A stretch of DNA of 64,000 nucleotides from Pelagomonas calceolata (GCA_918797485.1 CAKKNE010000004.1:248001-312000); one strand, 5' to 3'. Counted from the stretch's first letter, positions 28,690 through 38,478 are shown. Translations and numbers: made by a program. Notes: generated by a model not told the origin, from the letters alone.

Positions 28690-31578
28690 TCAGGCGGCGT
28701 GCGCCTTGAGGAGCTCGAGGAGGAAGAGCCGCTTGTCGAGCACGCGGCCGTCCGGCAGCAAGATGACGAAGTCGACGCCGGCCCAGATCGTGTAGGTGTG
28801 GTTGTGTCGGCACTCGACCGTCGGATCGAAGACCTCCAGGAGCGAAGAAGGCCCCGGCGCGACCTCGCGGATGTCCATCCCGCGGAAGATCAGCGCCGCG
28901 CCGGCCGCTAGCGCGCGCAGCGTCTTGGACTCGAAGACCCAGTCGGGCACGGGGTCCCAGTACTTGCGATTGAGCTCCGGCATGACCGTCGCGAAGTCGT
29001 CGACGAGGAACCAGTCCGTGAGCTTCGAAGAGTTCGGCTTGTGGAAGCGGATGTAGAAGTAAGGCACCGACACCGAGAGTGGGGACCCGAGCTGCGAAGA
29101 CAGGAGCGCCGAGCCGCGCCGCGCGCACGTCGGGAACGAGGAGAAATCGATGGCCGCGTAGTCGACGCCCGCCGAAAAGAGCGACGACACCGCATCAGAA
29201 GAGCCGCCCGCCGCCGAAGACCGCACGACCGCCCGCGAGCGCGTCGCGTCGCGCGTCGCGACGAGGGAGCCGGGGTCGACGCCGGCCACGGTGAGCGCGA
29301 ACGCCGGGACCACGGCGGTGGTGCCGACGAGGCCGGCGCAGGTGGCGTTCCAGAGCAAGCACTTGCAGTCGAAGAACAAGCCGTTCGACCGCTGCAGGAG
29401 CTCCTTGATCACCGCGGTCGACTCGAAGCGCAGGCCCCGCGGGAACACGACGCGGACCCACGACGGCAGCAGGTGCAGGTCCTCGGGGCGTATCTCCAAA
29501 GGAACCCAGAGCAGCGGCAGCCGCATCTTCATCGCGTCCAGCATCGTCTTTCTGCCCAACCATAAGAATTTTGCGAGGGCGTAGCGGCCGAAGACGCACC
29601 GGAAGATGCTGATGCCAGTGTCACCGAAGCAGACGTCCCCGAAGATGAGAGCCATCTGCGCCGCGAACAAGAGGATCTTGTAGATGTACCACCGAGCAGG
29701 GTTTCTACTACCCGTCTCCTTCCGCTTCTCCTGGTCTAACTCCTCCAAATCGTCAATCATAGAACCCCCGCCGACCGTGCACGTCCCCTTGATGACCGCA
29801 AATAAATTGAAGCGCAGTAACAGGGCCGCGAGGCAGCTCGAAGGCGTCTTCCCCGGCGGTAGATCGTTCAGGGCCTTCCGAGCCTCTGGAGTCTTGGGCT
29901 TCGCCCCGGCGTTGCGCACCGCCGCCGTGAGGGGGTCGTCGACATCATCATCATCATCGTCGTCGGCGCGTCGCAGTGGAGGCATGGGCGCGTCCGAGCC
30001 GCTGAAGGCCGCCGATTCAGCCGCACCGCGATCCAGGGAAGGCCCATCTAACGAAGCGACAGGCGCGCCGCGCTGAGAAGACGCCGAGGCGTCCGAAGCA
30101 GCAAGCGCGCGGAGCCCGCGCGACGGCAACGAGCGCAACGCGTCGTCAGAGGCGCCCGCCGTCGGATCATCTAAAGCGTCGAGCGTGCGGGCACCATCGA
30201 GTAGATCGGCGCGGGGCTTCTCGGGCGGCACGTCGCCGCCCGCAGCACCGCCAAACGCCGAAGCCGCGACGACGCGCGGCGCCGCGGGCTGCACGGCGCG
30301 CATCTCCACATCACCATCTAAAGCGGCGCCGGCCGACGCGACGTCGTCGACGGGCAGCGCGCCGCGCGCGTCGCCGCAGGTCGCCGCGGCCGACGCGGCG
30401 ACGGCGTTCACGTCGCCGAGCGGCACGCGCCGCGCCGACGCTTCGGCGGCGAGCTTCTCGTCGCGCTCCTTCCGCAGCTCGGCCTCGAGCTTCTCCTTGG
30501 CCTGCGCGGAGAACCGTCAGCGTGAACGCGTCGCGTCGATGGCGTGAAGGTCGACGCGCCGCTACCGTTTCAGGCTGAAGAGTTCGGACTCGGAAGCACA
30601 CGATCATAATGTGCACGCGCGTCGTCTCCGCGGCGACCGTCAGACACCGACTCAGGGTGCGCATGAGGCCCCGCAGCTTCGTCTCCCGCGACATGCCGTC
30701 CGTCCAGGCGATTTTGATGAACTCGGTCCCGAACAGGGCCCAATCTTCCTTGGACATCTTCTCCAACAAGACCTCGAAGATGGCCTCGCAGTCGGCGTCG
30801 CCCCAGCCCCAGTAATGGCTCTTCACGCCGTCGGGGTTGCCGAAGGGCACCAGGCCGTCGTGCTTGTTCTTGTCGTCATCTGGATGATAGAAGTCCGTCG
30901 GCGTGCCTGCGGGGACGTCGACCAGTGGACGAGGGCCACGCAGTCGAGCGGACGTCGCGTCGATGGCGCGGAGGTCGACGCGATGCTTCAACGACCGTAA
31001 TTCTAGGACGCCGCGTGAGTACAATCGCGGTCCGATCTCCACAATTCGCCGCTCGCCTTGGCCTTCGCGACCATCGCGTCGGCCCGCTCCCTACTGAGTG
31101 CCTTCCAGTAATTTCCACCAATGCCGCCGGTGCGCGCGAGGAAGTCGGTCTTGCCGATCCTCAACTCGAACGAGTCCGGATCCACGAGCGCCTCGCGCCA
31201 CTTGACCTTCCGCCCCAGGTCGTCGAGGCTCTTGAACTCGAGGTCGAGCTTGCCGTCCTCCCGTAACTTGGCGCGCTTCTCTTCCTTGGCGCCGGCTTCG
31301 TCCGGCTGCGCGGCGCGCGCGAGCCGGTCCCTGAGACGCTGCCTCACGGCCGTGCGGTTCGTGCCGCGCCCGCCGTCGCCCGGACCGAGGTCCTTCAAAT
31401 CTTCTTGCGCGAGGCCCGCGAGCGGCACGTCGTCGACGTTCGACGCGTCGATGCTCGCTAAGAAGCCCTGGTGCCCGCGGGGCAGCAGCTCCGTCGGCCC
31501 GCCGTACTCGTCCGCAATCGCCTTGCGCTGCAGCTCGATGCTTCGTTCATTTTTTGTTCTATTCTCCGGACTCAGCAT
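28690..31578 (-). CDS. 902-residue protein of unknown function, three exons
   Basis: Exons 31023-31578, 30566-30906 and 28690-30501 on the minus strand (556 + 341 + 1812 nt, phases 1 and 0) make one 902-residue frame. The first third is charged and conserved-looking (SLDDLGRKVKWREALVDPD, LRIGKTDFLARTGGIGGNYW, GVKSHYWGWGDADCEAIFEV). The middle is low-complexity Ala/Asp with a run of Asp. The last third has hydrophobic stretches (YIYKILLFAAQMALIFGDVC; LVGTTAVVPAFALTVAGVD) and ends in a folded-looking region (YTIWAGVDFVILLPDGRVLD). No family recognised. The donor of the second intron is less certain than its acceptor. Confidence 0.65.
30502..30565 (-). other. 64-nt intron
   Basis: Donor ACG/GTAGCGG, acceptor CTCCGCGCAG/GCC; phase 0 on both sides. 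It contains GCGTCGACCTTCACGCC followed by ATCGACGCGACGCG, an inverted pair that could fold. It has no introner terminal repeats. Confidence 0.55.
30907..31022 (-). other. 116-nt intron
   Basis: Donor GATT/GTACTCACGC, acceptor GTCCCCGCAG/GCACG; phase 1 on both sides, joining ...WRSDRDC-TPTDFYHP. It contains CATCGCGTCGACCTCCGCGC then CATCGACGCGACG, the same hairpin-like motif as the neighbouring intron. Confidence 0.6.
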
Positions 31579-32485
31579 GCCACCGGCAGCTGCGAGCCGC
31601 GCTTCTTGCCCGCCGGCATGCTGCCGGCGTCGACGGATGCGTGCGTCTGAAGGTGTTTTCGAGCGTCGTGGCGGCCTCGAGAGGCGTCTCGGACTCCAAT
31701 CGGCGCGAGAGTAACGCAGCGGCAACGGGCGGCGTAGCAGTGTACCGAAGCGGCGGTTGAGAGACCGAATGACGTGCAGTGTCCGCGAGCGCACGAAATC
31801 AAGGCACTAACAGCAAATAGCTGCACAGCAGCAAATGAAGCGCACTGGTCGTACTGGTGGACGCGTTCGCTTGCGATCGCGCGCAGTGAGCTATTCCAAC
31901 TGTGCAACGAGTTTACGCGGCGTCGCAGCACAAATTGGGGCTGTAGCAGCAAGGGGCACAGGCTTGGCAGCTTGGCCTTTTGGAGCGGGTTTTTTTCGTT
32001 TTTCGAGCAAGGCGAGCGAAGTTCGGCGAGAACGGCATTTACGGAAACGACATCACAATAAAACACAGCAACCGCGGCCTGGCTGTCAGAATCAAGCCGC
32101 GGCCGCGTGTTATCGATGTGCGCGTCGACGAGCCGCGTCCATCGTCTGCGCCCGGCGAAAGCCCGCGACGTCGCGGCCCACCGCGCGCGGCGGCTGCGCT
32201 GTCTATCGTGACCCCAGCGCGCGGCTCTGCCGCTGGGGCTCCAGCGGGAGCCCATGGGGCAGCATCTGATGAGACAGCACGCCAGGACTAGGCACGCCCG
32301 CGCTCGCGGCGCTGCGGCGATGGCGTCGAGACGCTGCCGCACTCCCATTATGTCGGGCCCCCGGCTGCGCACAGGCGCTGCGTGTTGCCGCAGCAACGAA
32401 TTTCAGCTCGGCCTGAATTGTTTTTTAGTGTGCACGCGTCCGCGCGGCACGCACCAGAGGCAGGCAGCCACTCGCTCCGAGAAGT
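31579..32485. other. About 0.9-kb region without a convincing gene
   Basis: Open frames here are short or Arg/Cys-rich on either strand and show no motif. A GCTGCCCCATGGG block near 32250 (minus strand) resembles the leader motif seen at other minus-strand starts, but no good frame follows it. No promoter palindrome was found. Confidence 0.4.
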
Positions 32486-33102
32486 CTAATATGGAATAGT
32501 TGTGGATAGATACACACACACAACTGAGTTAAGAATGACACATCTGGGTGTCGCCACCGGTGCTGCACACTCCTCCACCACGCGACGGCACTCCTCGGCG
32601 TACGACGCTTGATGAGGGAAGGACCAGTCGTGGTCCCAGAAGCCCGTGAGTCGGAAGCCCCCGGGTCCGAAGCGCCGCGACTGTCGCGCGTCGAGGACGA
32701 CGAAGTCAGGCAGCTCGTGCTGAACAGCTGCCGCGACATCGACGGGATCGTCGGCGTCGCAAGGAGCTCGATTGTCGTGTCGAGGGCTTCGGCACCTGTG
32801 TGGAAATCAAATTTACGGCGCGTTCGTCCTGAATAGCCGCGTCGATCTCCACGCCATCGACGCGATGCCTGCTCGATGGCGTGGCGATGCCGGTTCCTCA
32901 CCGCTCGACGGAGCCAGCGCGGCCACGTCATCGTCGAGAAATGACTTAGTGAAGAATTATCGGCACCCGACGCACTGGTTGATTTCCACACAGTTCGGCA
33001 CTCGTCGCAGCGATCAGTCCCCGCCGACGGAGTGAACCGGGCTCGACTAGACCGCCGCGCGCGAAGCGCGACCGGCCACGTGTGCAGAACCCGGACGGTC
33101 AT
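32486..33102 (-). CDS. Possible small gene split by an introner, uncertain
   Basis: Minus-strand exons 33002-33102 and 32486-32795 join in phase across the introner. The second exon reads like real protein: VDVAAAVQHELPDFVVLDAR, RRFGPGGFRLTGFWDHDW, SYAEECRRVVEECAAPVATP. The first exon is Arg-rich and its true 5' end is unknown; the frame stays open upstream to the MITE. No family recognised. Strand choice rests on the introner's duplication starting with GT in this direction. Confidence 0.4.
32796..33001 (-). mobile_element. Introner element, long form, with perfect 8-bp duplication (IE2)
   Basis: Perfect 13-bp inverted ends (CTGTGTGGAAATC / GATTTCCACACAG) at 32796-32993. Flanked by TTCGGCAC at 32788-32795 and 32994-33001, an exact 8-bp target duplication. 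On the minus strand the duplication reads GTGCCGAA, giving a GT donor; the acceptor is the element's CAG. The internal sequence is nearly the same as the element at 45132-45340, so both are recent insertions. Confidence 0.9.
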
Positions 33103-33149
33103 ACGGTCCACCTCTCGGTCCCCCAGCGGCTCCGACTGGCTCCTCGACC

Positions 33150-33425
33150 CAGGGCCCTTGCATACGCACGTATGTCCAAACTCGTACCCCTACATGCGTA
33201 CTTCTGAGATCGCTCCCGCATGCGCGTCTGCATACGTGGGCCGTAGTAGGGGGGTAAATGGTTCAAGTTCAACATCGACCTTCAACTAGGGTATACCCCC
33301 CAGCAAAGAAAACGCCCCCAGACCCACAAAAAATACGATGGTAAGGGTCCTAGAAAAACACCAAATACGCGCCTGCATGCGGCGCATACGGAGGTATGCG
33401 AGCGTCTGTGTATGCAAGGGCCCTG
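33150..33425 (+). mobile_element. hAT-like MITE, 276 bp
   Basis: Perfect 16-bp terminal inverted repeats starting CAGGGCCCTTGCATAC. Flanked by an exact 8-bp duplication CCTCGACC at 33142-33149 and 33426-33433. No coding capacity. Ends beginning CAGGG and 8-bp duplications are typical of hAT-superfamily non-autonomous elements. It lies in the broken-looking stretch next to an introner end. The perfect ends suggest a recent insertion. Confidence 0.85.
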
Positions 33426-33433
33426 CCTCGACC

Positions 33434-33496
33434 TGCTCACACGCCATCGAGCCGCACATCGCGTCATGGGGCGCCCGAAATTTGATTTCCACACAG
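33434..33496 (+). mobile_element. One end of an introner (IE3)
   Basis: Ends with AAATTTGATTTCCACACAG at 33496 and contains the usual CACGCCATCGAG / ATCGCGTCATGG block. The other terminal repeat was not found upstream of the MITE, so the element is incomplete or rearranged. Confidence 0.6.
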
Positions 33497-33606
33497 GCGC
33501 CGTGCCGGGCGGTGTCTTGAATAACGGAGATCGCGTCGAGTACCGCGTCGCCGTGTTCAACGAACGCCCGCGCGCCAAGGACGTCCGGGTGCTGAAGCGT
33601 GCCTGA
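33497..33606 (+). pseudogene. C-terminal half of a cold-shock-domain protein, orphan exon
   Basis: Reads GVLNNGDRVEYRVAVFNERP then RAKDVRVLKRA and stop. This matches the second half of a cold-shock domain (GDxVEFxV...xPxAxxVxxL), a single-stranded nucleic acid binding fold. An introner acceptor immediately precedes it, as for a last exon. The first half of the domain (with the RNP1 motif, KGFGFI type) was not found within 1 kb upstream on the plus strand. It may be a gene broken by the nearby insertions, or a gene with a remote first exon. Confidence 0.4.
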
Positions 33607-33672
33607 GGACTACGCTACGACTCTTCTCCCCTTCTAAACCCCCGTATTATTCCAGATTAACAGACAAACAAC

Positions 33673-34743
33673 TCACAACATCGAAGCCACCGCCTCGGCG
33701 CACCGCGCCGGCTTCGCCGTCACCACGCTCCATCCCCTCTCGCCCGCGAGCGCCTCCGCGCGCGCCGCGGCGTCGGGCGACGCCCCAGGCGTGACGAGCA
33801 CCACCGCACGCCTATCGACGCGATGCGCGGCACTCGCGTCGGGATCGGGCGCGGCCACGACGTCCGCCCGCAGATGCGCCGCGGTGAGCGCAGCGCGTGC
33901 CCGGTCCGCGGCCGCAGTGGGTCCCACCACCAACACAAGGGTCGGCGCCGGCACGAAGCTGGGAGGCGCGCCAGCATGAGTGTCGACCGAGGCTGGCGCC
34001 CAATGCCCCCGCGGCGGCGTGTCGTCTTCAAACACACCGCACGCGCAGACCACCACGGGCGCTCTTGGCTTTTCGTCGCCCTCGCCGGCGACGGCCTCCA
34101 CGGCGCGCACGACGTCCATGCCCGCGATGACGCGCCCAAAGACGACGTGCTTCCCGTCGAGCTGCGGAACCGGCGCGAGCGTGACGAAGAACTGCGAGGA
34201 GTTGGAATTTTTGCCCGAGTTGCCCATCGAGAGCACGCCAGGCGCGTCATGCTGGAGCCGCAGGCCCTTGGTCTCATCTTTGAACTTTTTGCCGAAGCAG
34301 CTCGCGCCGCCCGAGCCGTTGCCTTTCACAATGTCGCCGCCCTGCATAACGAATCCCTTCACGACGCGGTGTACGGGACAATTCGCATAGTGCAGTTTCA
34401 CGCCGCTGCCCTTGTCCACGCCGCGGTCGCCGCGGCACAGCGCTAGGAAGTTCTCCACCGCGAGCGGCGCAATGTTCCCATACAGCTCGAACACGACGCG
34501 GCAGTTCGGCTGCGGCCGCGCCCGCATCGGGCCTTTCGAACTCCACTCGTAGTCGTTCGCGTAGAGCTCGGGCAGACGTAGAACCTCGCCTCCGCCCAAC
34601 TCGTCGATCTTCTTCGACGACAGCGCGTACTTCAGATCGCAGCTCTCGACGAAGTGCGACGCGCGCTTAAATTTCGCGCAGGCGTCGTCGACGTCGAAGT
34701 CGAGGTAGGCGCGTGGCCTATCCTTTGCGAGCTGAGCAGCCAT
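33673..34743 (-). CDS. Cyclophilin-type peptidyl-prolyl isomerase with C-terminal extension
   Basis: 356 residues. A cyclophilin domain spans about 75-240: CRVVFELYGNIAPLAVENFL, VHRVVKGFVMQGGDI (catalytic Arg), SSQFFVTLAPVPQLDGKHVV, FGRVIAGMDVV. The cyclosporin-contact Trp is His here (LDGKHVVFG), as in several large cyclophilins. The first 75 residues are a charged helical stretch. The C-terminal about 100 residues are Ala-rich with a Rossmann-like pattern (TLVLVVGPTAAADRARAALT; AVVLVTPGASPDAAARAEAL). Catalyses Xaa-Pro isomerisation; location unknown. Confidence 0.88.
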   Translation of the reverse strand: MAAQLAKDRPRAYLDFDVDDACAKFKRASHFVESCDLKYALSSKKIDELGGGEVLRLPELYANDYEWSSKGPMRARPQPNCRVVFELYGNIAPLAVENFLALCRGDRGVDKGSGVKLHYANCPVHRVVKGFVMQGGDIVKGNGSGGASCFGKKFKDETKGLRLQHDAPGVLSMGNSGKNSNSSQFFVTLAPVPQLDGKHVVFGRVIAGMDVVRAVEAVAGEGDEKPRAPVVVCACGVFEDDTPPRGHWAPASVDTHAGAPPSFVPAPTLVLVVGPTAAADRARAALTAAHLRADVVAAPDPDASAAHRVDRRAVVLVTPGASPDAAARAEALAGERGWSVVTAKPARCAEAVASML

Positions 34744-34754
34744 TGCTTGAACCG

Positions 34755-34820
34755 CCTCCGTTCGAGCGCTGCGGCCAGTATCGCTTGCCTCCGTTCGAGC
34801 GCTGCGGCCAGTATCGCTTG
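34755..34820. repeat. 33-bp tandem duplication in the cyclophilin leader
   Basis: Two identical 33-bp units (34755-34787 and 34788-34820), each beginning CCTCCGTTCGAGCGC and ending AGTATCGCTTG, directly upstream of the cyclophilin ATG. Recent local duplication. Confidence 0.9.
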
Positions 34821-34995
34821 CAATGGGCTATTTTGCTGCAGGCAGCACTGCAGGCAGCGCTGCGTCCCTGGTAGCCGCACGGATGGCGCCGACGGCTGCA
34901 GGGGTCTCAAGCGCACCGCTGGCTGCGTCTCGCACCACGTATACGTGCACGACTGCTTGCTATGGCCTGGTGAGCCCTTTTGTGAAGACGGCCGA

Positions 34996-35019
34996 GCTAG
35001 CGGCATGTGAGACACTAGC
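34996..35019 (-). promoter_or_regulatory. Promoter palindrome copy
   Basis: Reverse orientation: GCTAG, CGGCATGTGAGACA, CTAGC; 253 bp upstream of the cyclophilin ATG. Confidence 0.65.
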
Positions 35020-35315
35020 AAGGAAACTCGGAACGACATGCAGCCGTTTAAGCATCGTTCAGTTTGCTGTTGTTCCAAAGACATCAATGGGGCACTTACT
35101 GGGGGGCGAAAAAAATAATTTTTTTAATTCGCGATATTGACGACGCCACCATGGCGGCTGCGCCGGTGGAAACCTGTCAATTCGTGGCCCCGAGGTCCCC
35201 CTGGTGTCGCCTAGGGTCGATACAAGTCACGTGCAATCGCCTACGCCGCGTACGCGGGCGCTTCCAGAATAATATACATCTCCCAAGGTGCTTTGCGCTA
35301 TACCTCTATTGGCCA

Positions 35316-35660
35316 TTTTTTTTTTTTTTTTAATGTTTAGGCCATGATTTGCCACAGATTTCGATCCAGAGCTCTCTGGAGAGCCCCAAGAACCGGCGCA
35401 TGCGGCGTAGGGGACCACCCGACCTTAGACCTATCCCGTAGGGCGTCTGCGAGCCGATCTGCATCCGAAAAAAGTAAATAATTTGGACCCGATGGTGCCT
35501 CGTCCCCGTTAAAAACGTCAATTACCCGAGGGCCCCCAGGCCGAACTTCTCGGACCTGCGCGGCGCGTGCACGTTTTACGCGGGAGACGCGGCTCCACGG
35601 CGGCGTTTTGTTTCGTCGCGCCAACGGCACCGCCTCTTCCACGGCGCGGCCACAAGTAAC
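35316..35660 (-). pseudogene. Retroposed gene fragment with poly(A) tail
   Basis: A minus-strand frame (VFNGDEAPSGPNYLLFSDAD, RLADALRDRSKVGWSPTP, GALQRALDRNLWQIMA, stop at 35337) is followed after five bases by a run of 16 A (plus-strand T at 35316-35331). It has no start codon and no matching promoter. This is the mark of reverse-transcribed, 5'-truncated RNA: either a processed pseudogene or the 3' end of a non-LTR element. No parent was identified in the window and no clear flanking duplication was found. Confidence 0.55.
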
Positions 35661-35834
35661 TTACACTGCTGGTTCACATATCAGCTTTTGGTGGTTCACT
35701 CGTCTGAGGAGGCTCGGTTTCCGCCATTGCCATAGACGTTCTCGTTGAAGATATTGTGCTTACGAGGCTCACGACCGTGGCAATTAACCTGAACGTCCAG
35801 GAGCCGCGGAAAAAATTTGGCCGGAGTATAATGA

Positions 35835-35858
35835 GCTAGCGTCTTGTAAGACACTAGC
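35835..35858 (-). promoter_or_regulatory. Promoter palindrome copy
   Basis: Reverse orientation: GCTAG, CGTCTTGTAAGACA, CTAGC; 228 bp before the gene at 36086. The centre (TGTCTTACAAGACG on the other strand) is nearly a perfect palindrome here. Confidence 0.65.
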
Positions 35859-36085
35859 AAAGCATTTTGGAGGCCAATGCTGCGTATACGACAAACGCGA
35901 CAATCTCACACGTGCCTGAGGTCAGGATTTAAGCATAGAATCGCAGCGCTGCAACGTCGCAATCGCTGCGGCTAAACTCGCATCGCTGCGGTAGATCTGC
36001 TATATCTGCCAGTCTCCAGCGTAGGCCTCAAAGCTCAGTGAACGCACCGAAGCGCTGGACGAATCACAGAAGAACAAGCGCACAA

Positions 36086-37541
36086 ATGAAGCAACGCCGC
36101 AGACGCACGAGTTGTGCTACCGCGAAGCTCGTCGCCGCCGTCGCCGTCGCCCTCTACGTCTACGTCATCATCAGACTCCACCCACACACTCCGCGCCACT
36201 ACGACGGGCCGCAGCTCGGCGAGACGGGCGACGGCTTCGACGCCACGGGCGAAACTGATGACGACGCCGACGCCATCCACCTCGTCTTCTCGACGGACTG
36301 CGGGGGCTACCAGCACTGGCAGGCCATTTCGAGCTGGTACGCGTCGCTGGCGGCGGGCCACCGCGGGCCCGTCACGAGGATCGCGAGCGGCTGCTCCGCC
36401 GAGCAGGCGGCGAAAATCCGGGCGGAGTTCGCGCGCATCGACAAGACGGGCCGCCTCCGCCTCCATGCGGCACCGTCCACAGCAATCGGCGGCTACAAGT
36501 ACAGCAACAAGCCCGGCGGCCTCGTGCACTTTTTGCAGCACGCGCCCGTCGACGCTAGGTTCGTGGCCCTCGTGGATCCCGACATGCTCATGATCAAGCC
36601 GCTGACGTTGGATGTGGGGCGGGGGACGCGGCGGCCGCGCGGCACGAAGCTGACGGAATACGTCGTCGACGGCGTCGCGGCGGCGCTGAGCGTCTTTGGG
36701 GATTTGCCGGGGCATGTGGCCCACGGCGCGCCCGCGGGCCAGCACTTCGGCGTCGGCGGCGCGTGGCAGCGTGCGGGCCCCGGCGCGCGGCCGGCCTGGG
36801 CGGGCTTCAGCAAGGCCGCCGTCTGTGGCGCGGGCGCGCCGTGCACGCCTGTGTGGAAATCAACCAGTGAGTTAGGTTACGGGGACAACGTCGCGTCGAT
36901 GGCGTGGGGCGTCCGAAAGTTGATCTCCACACAGGTGCACGCGGACGACGGCGAAGGAGGCCGACGAGAAATTTGCCGTGGGACCGGTTTATATTGCTCA
37001 CGTCGACGACTGGAAAAATCTAGCGCCGGCGTGGTGGGCGGCCATGCCTAGAGTTCATGAGCAGTACCCGCATCTCCTCGCCGAAATGTATGCGTTAACG
37101 ATGAGCGCCGCAAACATGACGACACCGTGGTCGCAGCTGTCGTCATATATGGTGAGTGACCCTCGGACCATGTCTCCGACCGAGGCCTGGGCGTGGATCG
37201 ACGATTTAGCGACGCGCGAGGGGCCGGGAGCCGTCTGCGCCGGCGCCACGGCGACGACGCTGCCCGCCGCGACGCGCGACCGGTCGCGCGTCGCGCTGCC
37301 AGTGTTCCTGCACTTTTGCCAAAGATACGAGCTCGCGGGGTATTTCTTCGCCAAGAGGCGGCTTGACCACGGCTTCTTTGGGTGTGGGAGTGAACCACTC
37401 CGATTTGATGCTGACGCGATCATCGGCGGCCTCGGGGGCTCCCCGTCGACCACTGCGGTTCGAACGGCCTTTATGCTCTGCCACATCATCCCGATGATGA
37501 ATTCATTTCTAGCCTCGTACAAACGGGACGCCTGTGATTAA
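36086..37541 (+). CDS. Golgi glycosyltransferase of the HPAT / peptidyl-serine galactosyltransferase type, two exons
   Basis: Exons 36086-36840 and 36935-37541 give 453 residues in exact phase. Type II membrane protein: basic start (MKQRRRRTSC), one helix (TAKLVAAVAVALYVYVIIRL), stem, then catalytic domain with HLVFSTDCGGYQHWQAISSW and GPVTRIASGC (typical opening of hydroxyproline O-arabinosyltransferases and serine galactosyltransferases), DPDMLMIKPL as the DxD metal site, and later PVYIAHVDDWKNLAPAWW. These enzymes glycosylate Hyp/Ser-rich secreted proteins. The intron is an introner. Confidence 0.78.
36841..36934 (+). mobile_element. Introner element forming an intron, perfect duplication (IE4)
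   Basis: 94-nt intron. The element proper (36849-36934) has ends CTGTGTGGAAATC and GATCTCCACACAG. An exact 8-bp duplication GTGCACGC lies at 36841-36848 and 36935-36942. The donor is the GT of the first copy, the acceptor is the element's CAG, so splicing restores the pre-insertion exon precisely (APC-TRTTAKEADEKF). Confidence 0.93.
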
Positions 37542-37561
37542 GTGATTAGTTGTTACAAAAC

Positions 37562-38478
37562 TTAGAGTGGCGTCATATCCTGGACGGCGCGAAGATCCTC
37601 GGCGAACCACCAGTTGTGCGGCGCTTCGACATGCATGAACGGCGACGACTCGACGACGGCGACGGCCGCGGGCACGGACCAGCTCAGCCTGGGCGGCGGC
37701 CTTTCGGGCACGTGGGACCCAAATTTCGTGTAGACCCGCTCCGGCGGCTTCTCGTCCACCACCACATCATCAGGCGCAAACCGCGGGCCGGCGATTTGCT
37801 CGAACGCCGCCTTCGCAGCGTCGCGGTCGTTCGGCTCCGCCGCCCACCGCATGACGGTGCAGTGGCAGATGTCCGGCAGATGCGGTGCAGGATCATCAGC
37901 CGCGCACACCGACGGCGGCCTCCCTTTGCTCCGGTCGCCACCGCCCACGACCTATGTAAAAATCAAAGTTCAAGGCACCGCACGCCATCGACGCGAGATC
38001 GGTTGATTTCCACGCCGCCTGCGACAGCGTGGCCGCCCCGCGCCCGGATCGACAGCTCGAGCGCGGACCGCATCGCCGCGATGGCCCCGTCCTCGTCGCT
38101 AATGTCCAGCGTCGCGCAGCCGCCCCGAAACGTCGCGCCCGTGACACGCAGCCGGAAGGGCGACGGCGGCCAGCCCTGAGAAATTTTTGCGCCGTCCAGG
38201 ATGTGCCGCCACTCGTCCAGCGTCACCTCGCGGTCCGCGGGATTCAGTTTCGCCGCGTCGTATCGTCTAAGCGTCGCGATCGTCACGTGGAGGTGCTCCG
38301 GCGGCATCCAATAGGCGCCGTTAAGCCGGTGGTCGCGTTCGAGTGTTGCACGCGCCTGCGCCCACTCATTTCTCAGCTCGTCGGAGACCGGGTACGCCAA
38401 GAGCAGCAGCCCGAAGTGGTCGTCGGACGCCTCGCCCTTCTTCAGGGCGGCGGCGTCTGCTGAGGCCCAGGCGCTCAT
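37562..38478 (-). CDS. 2H phosphoesterase (LigT/AKAP7-like), two exons
   Basis: Exons 38026-38478 and 37562-37951 (453 + 390 nt, phase 0) give 280 residues. Two H-x-T motifs define the 2H superfamily: HLH64-V-T66 in PPEHLHVTIATLRRYD and H181-C-T183 in ICHCTVMRW, about 115 residues apart, which fits the two-lobed fold. Members hydrolyse or form 2',5' or cyclic phosphates on RNA or nucleotides. The exact substrate is unknown. The intron separates the two lobes. ATG at 38478 chosen; convergent with the glycosyltransferase (20 bp apart). Confidence 0.8.
37952..38025 (-). mobile_element. Short, eroded introner (IE6)
   Basis: 74-nt intron. Ends have decayed to GGCGTGGAAATC and GATTTTTACATAG. The duplication is imperfect (GTCGCAGG versus GTCGTGGG). 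The core CTCGCGTCGATGGCGTG is kept. Phase 0 on both sides. Probably an old copy. Confidence 0.8.

Noticed and set aside
31572-32396. 274-residue minus-strand frame upstream of the 902-residue protein
   Set aside because: No motif, Arg/Cys/Ser-rich, no fitting start; its end (MPAGKKRGSQLPVAC) could be an alternative leader but the frame does not join the gene.
36849-36880. GTGAGT inside the introner as an alternative donor
   Set aside because: Using it would shift the frame in the HPAT/SGT-type gene and would follow a stop codon in the SDR gene.
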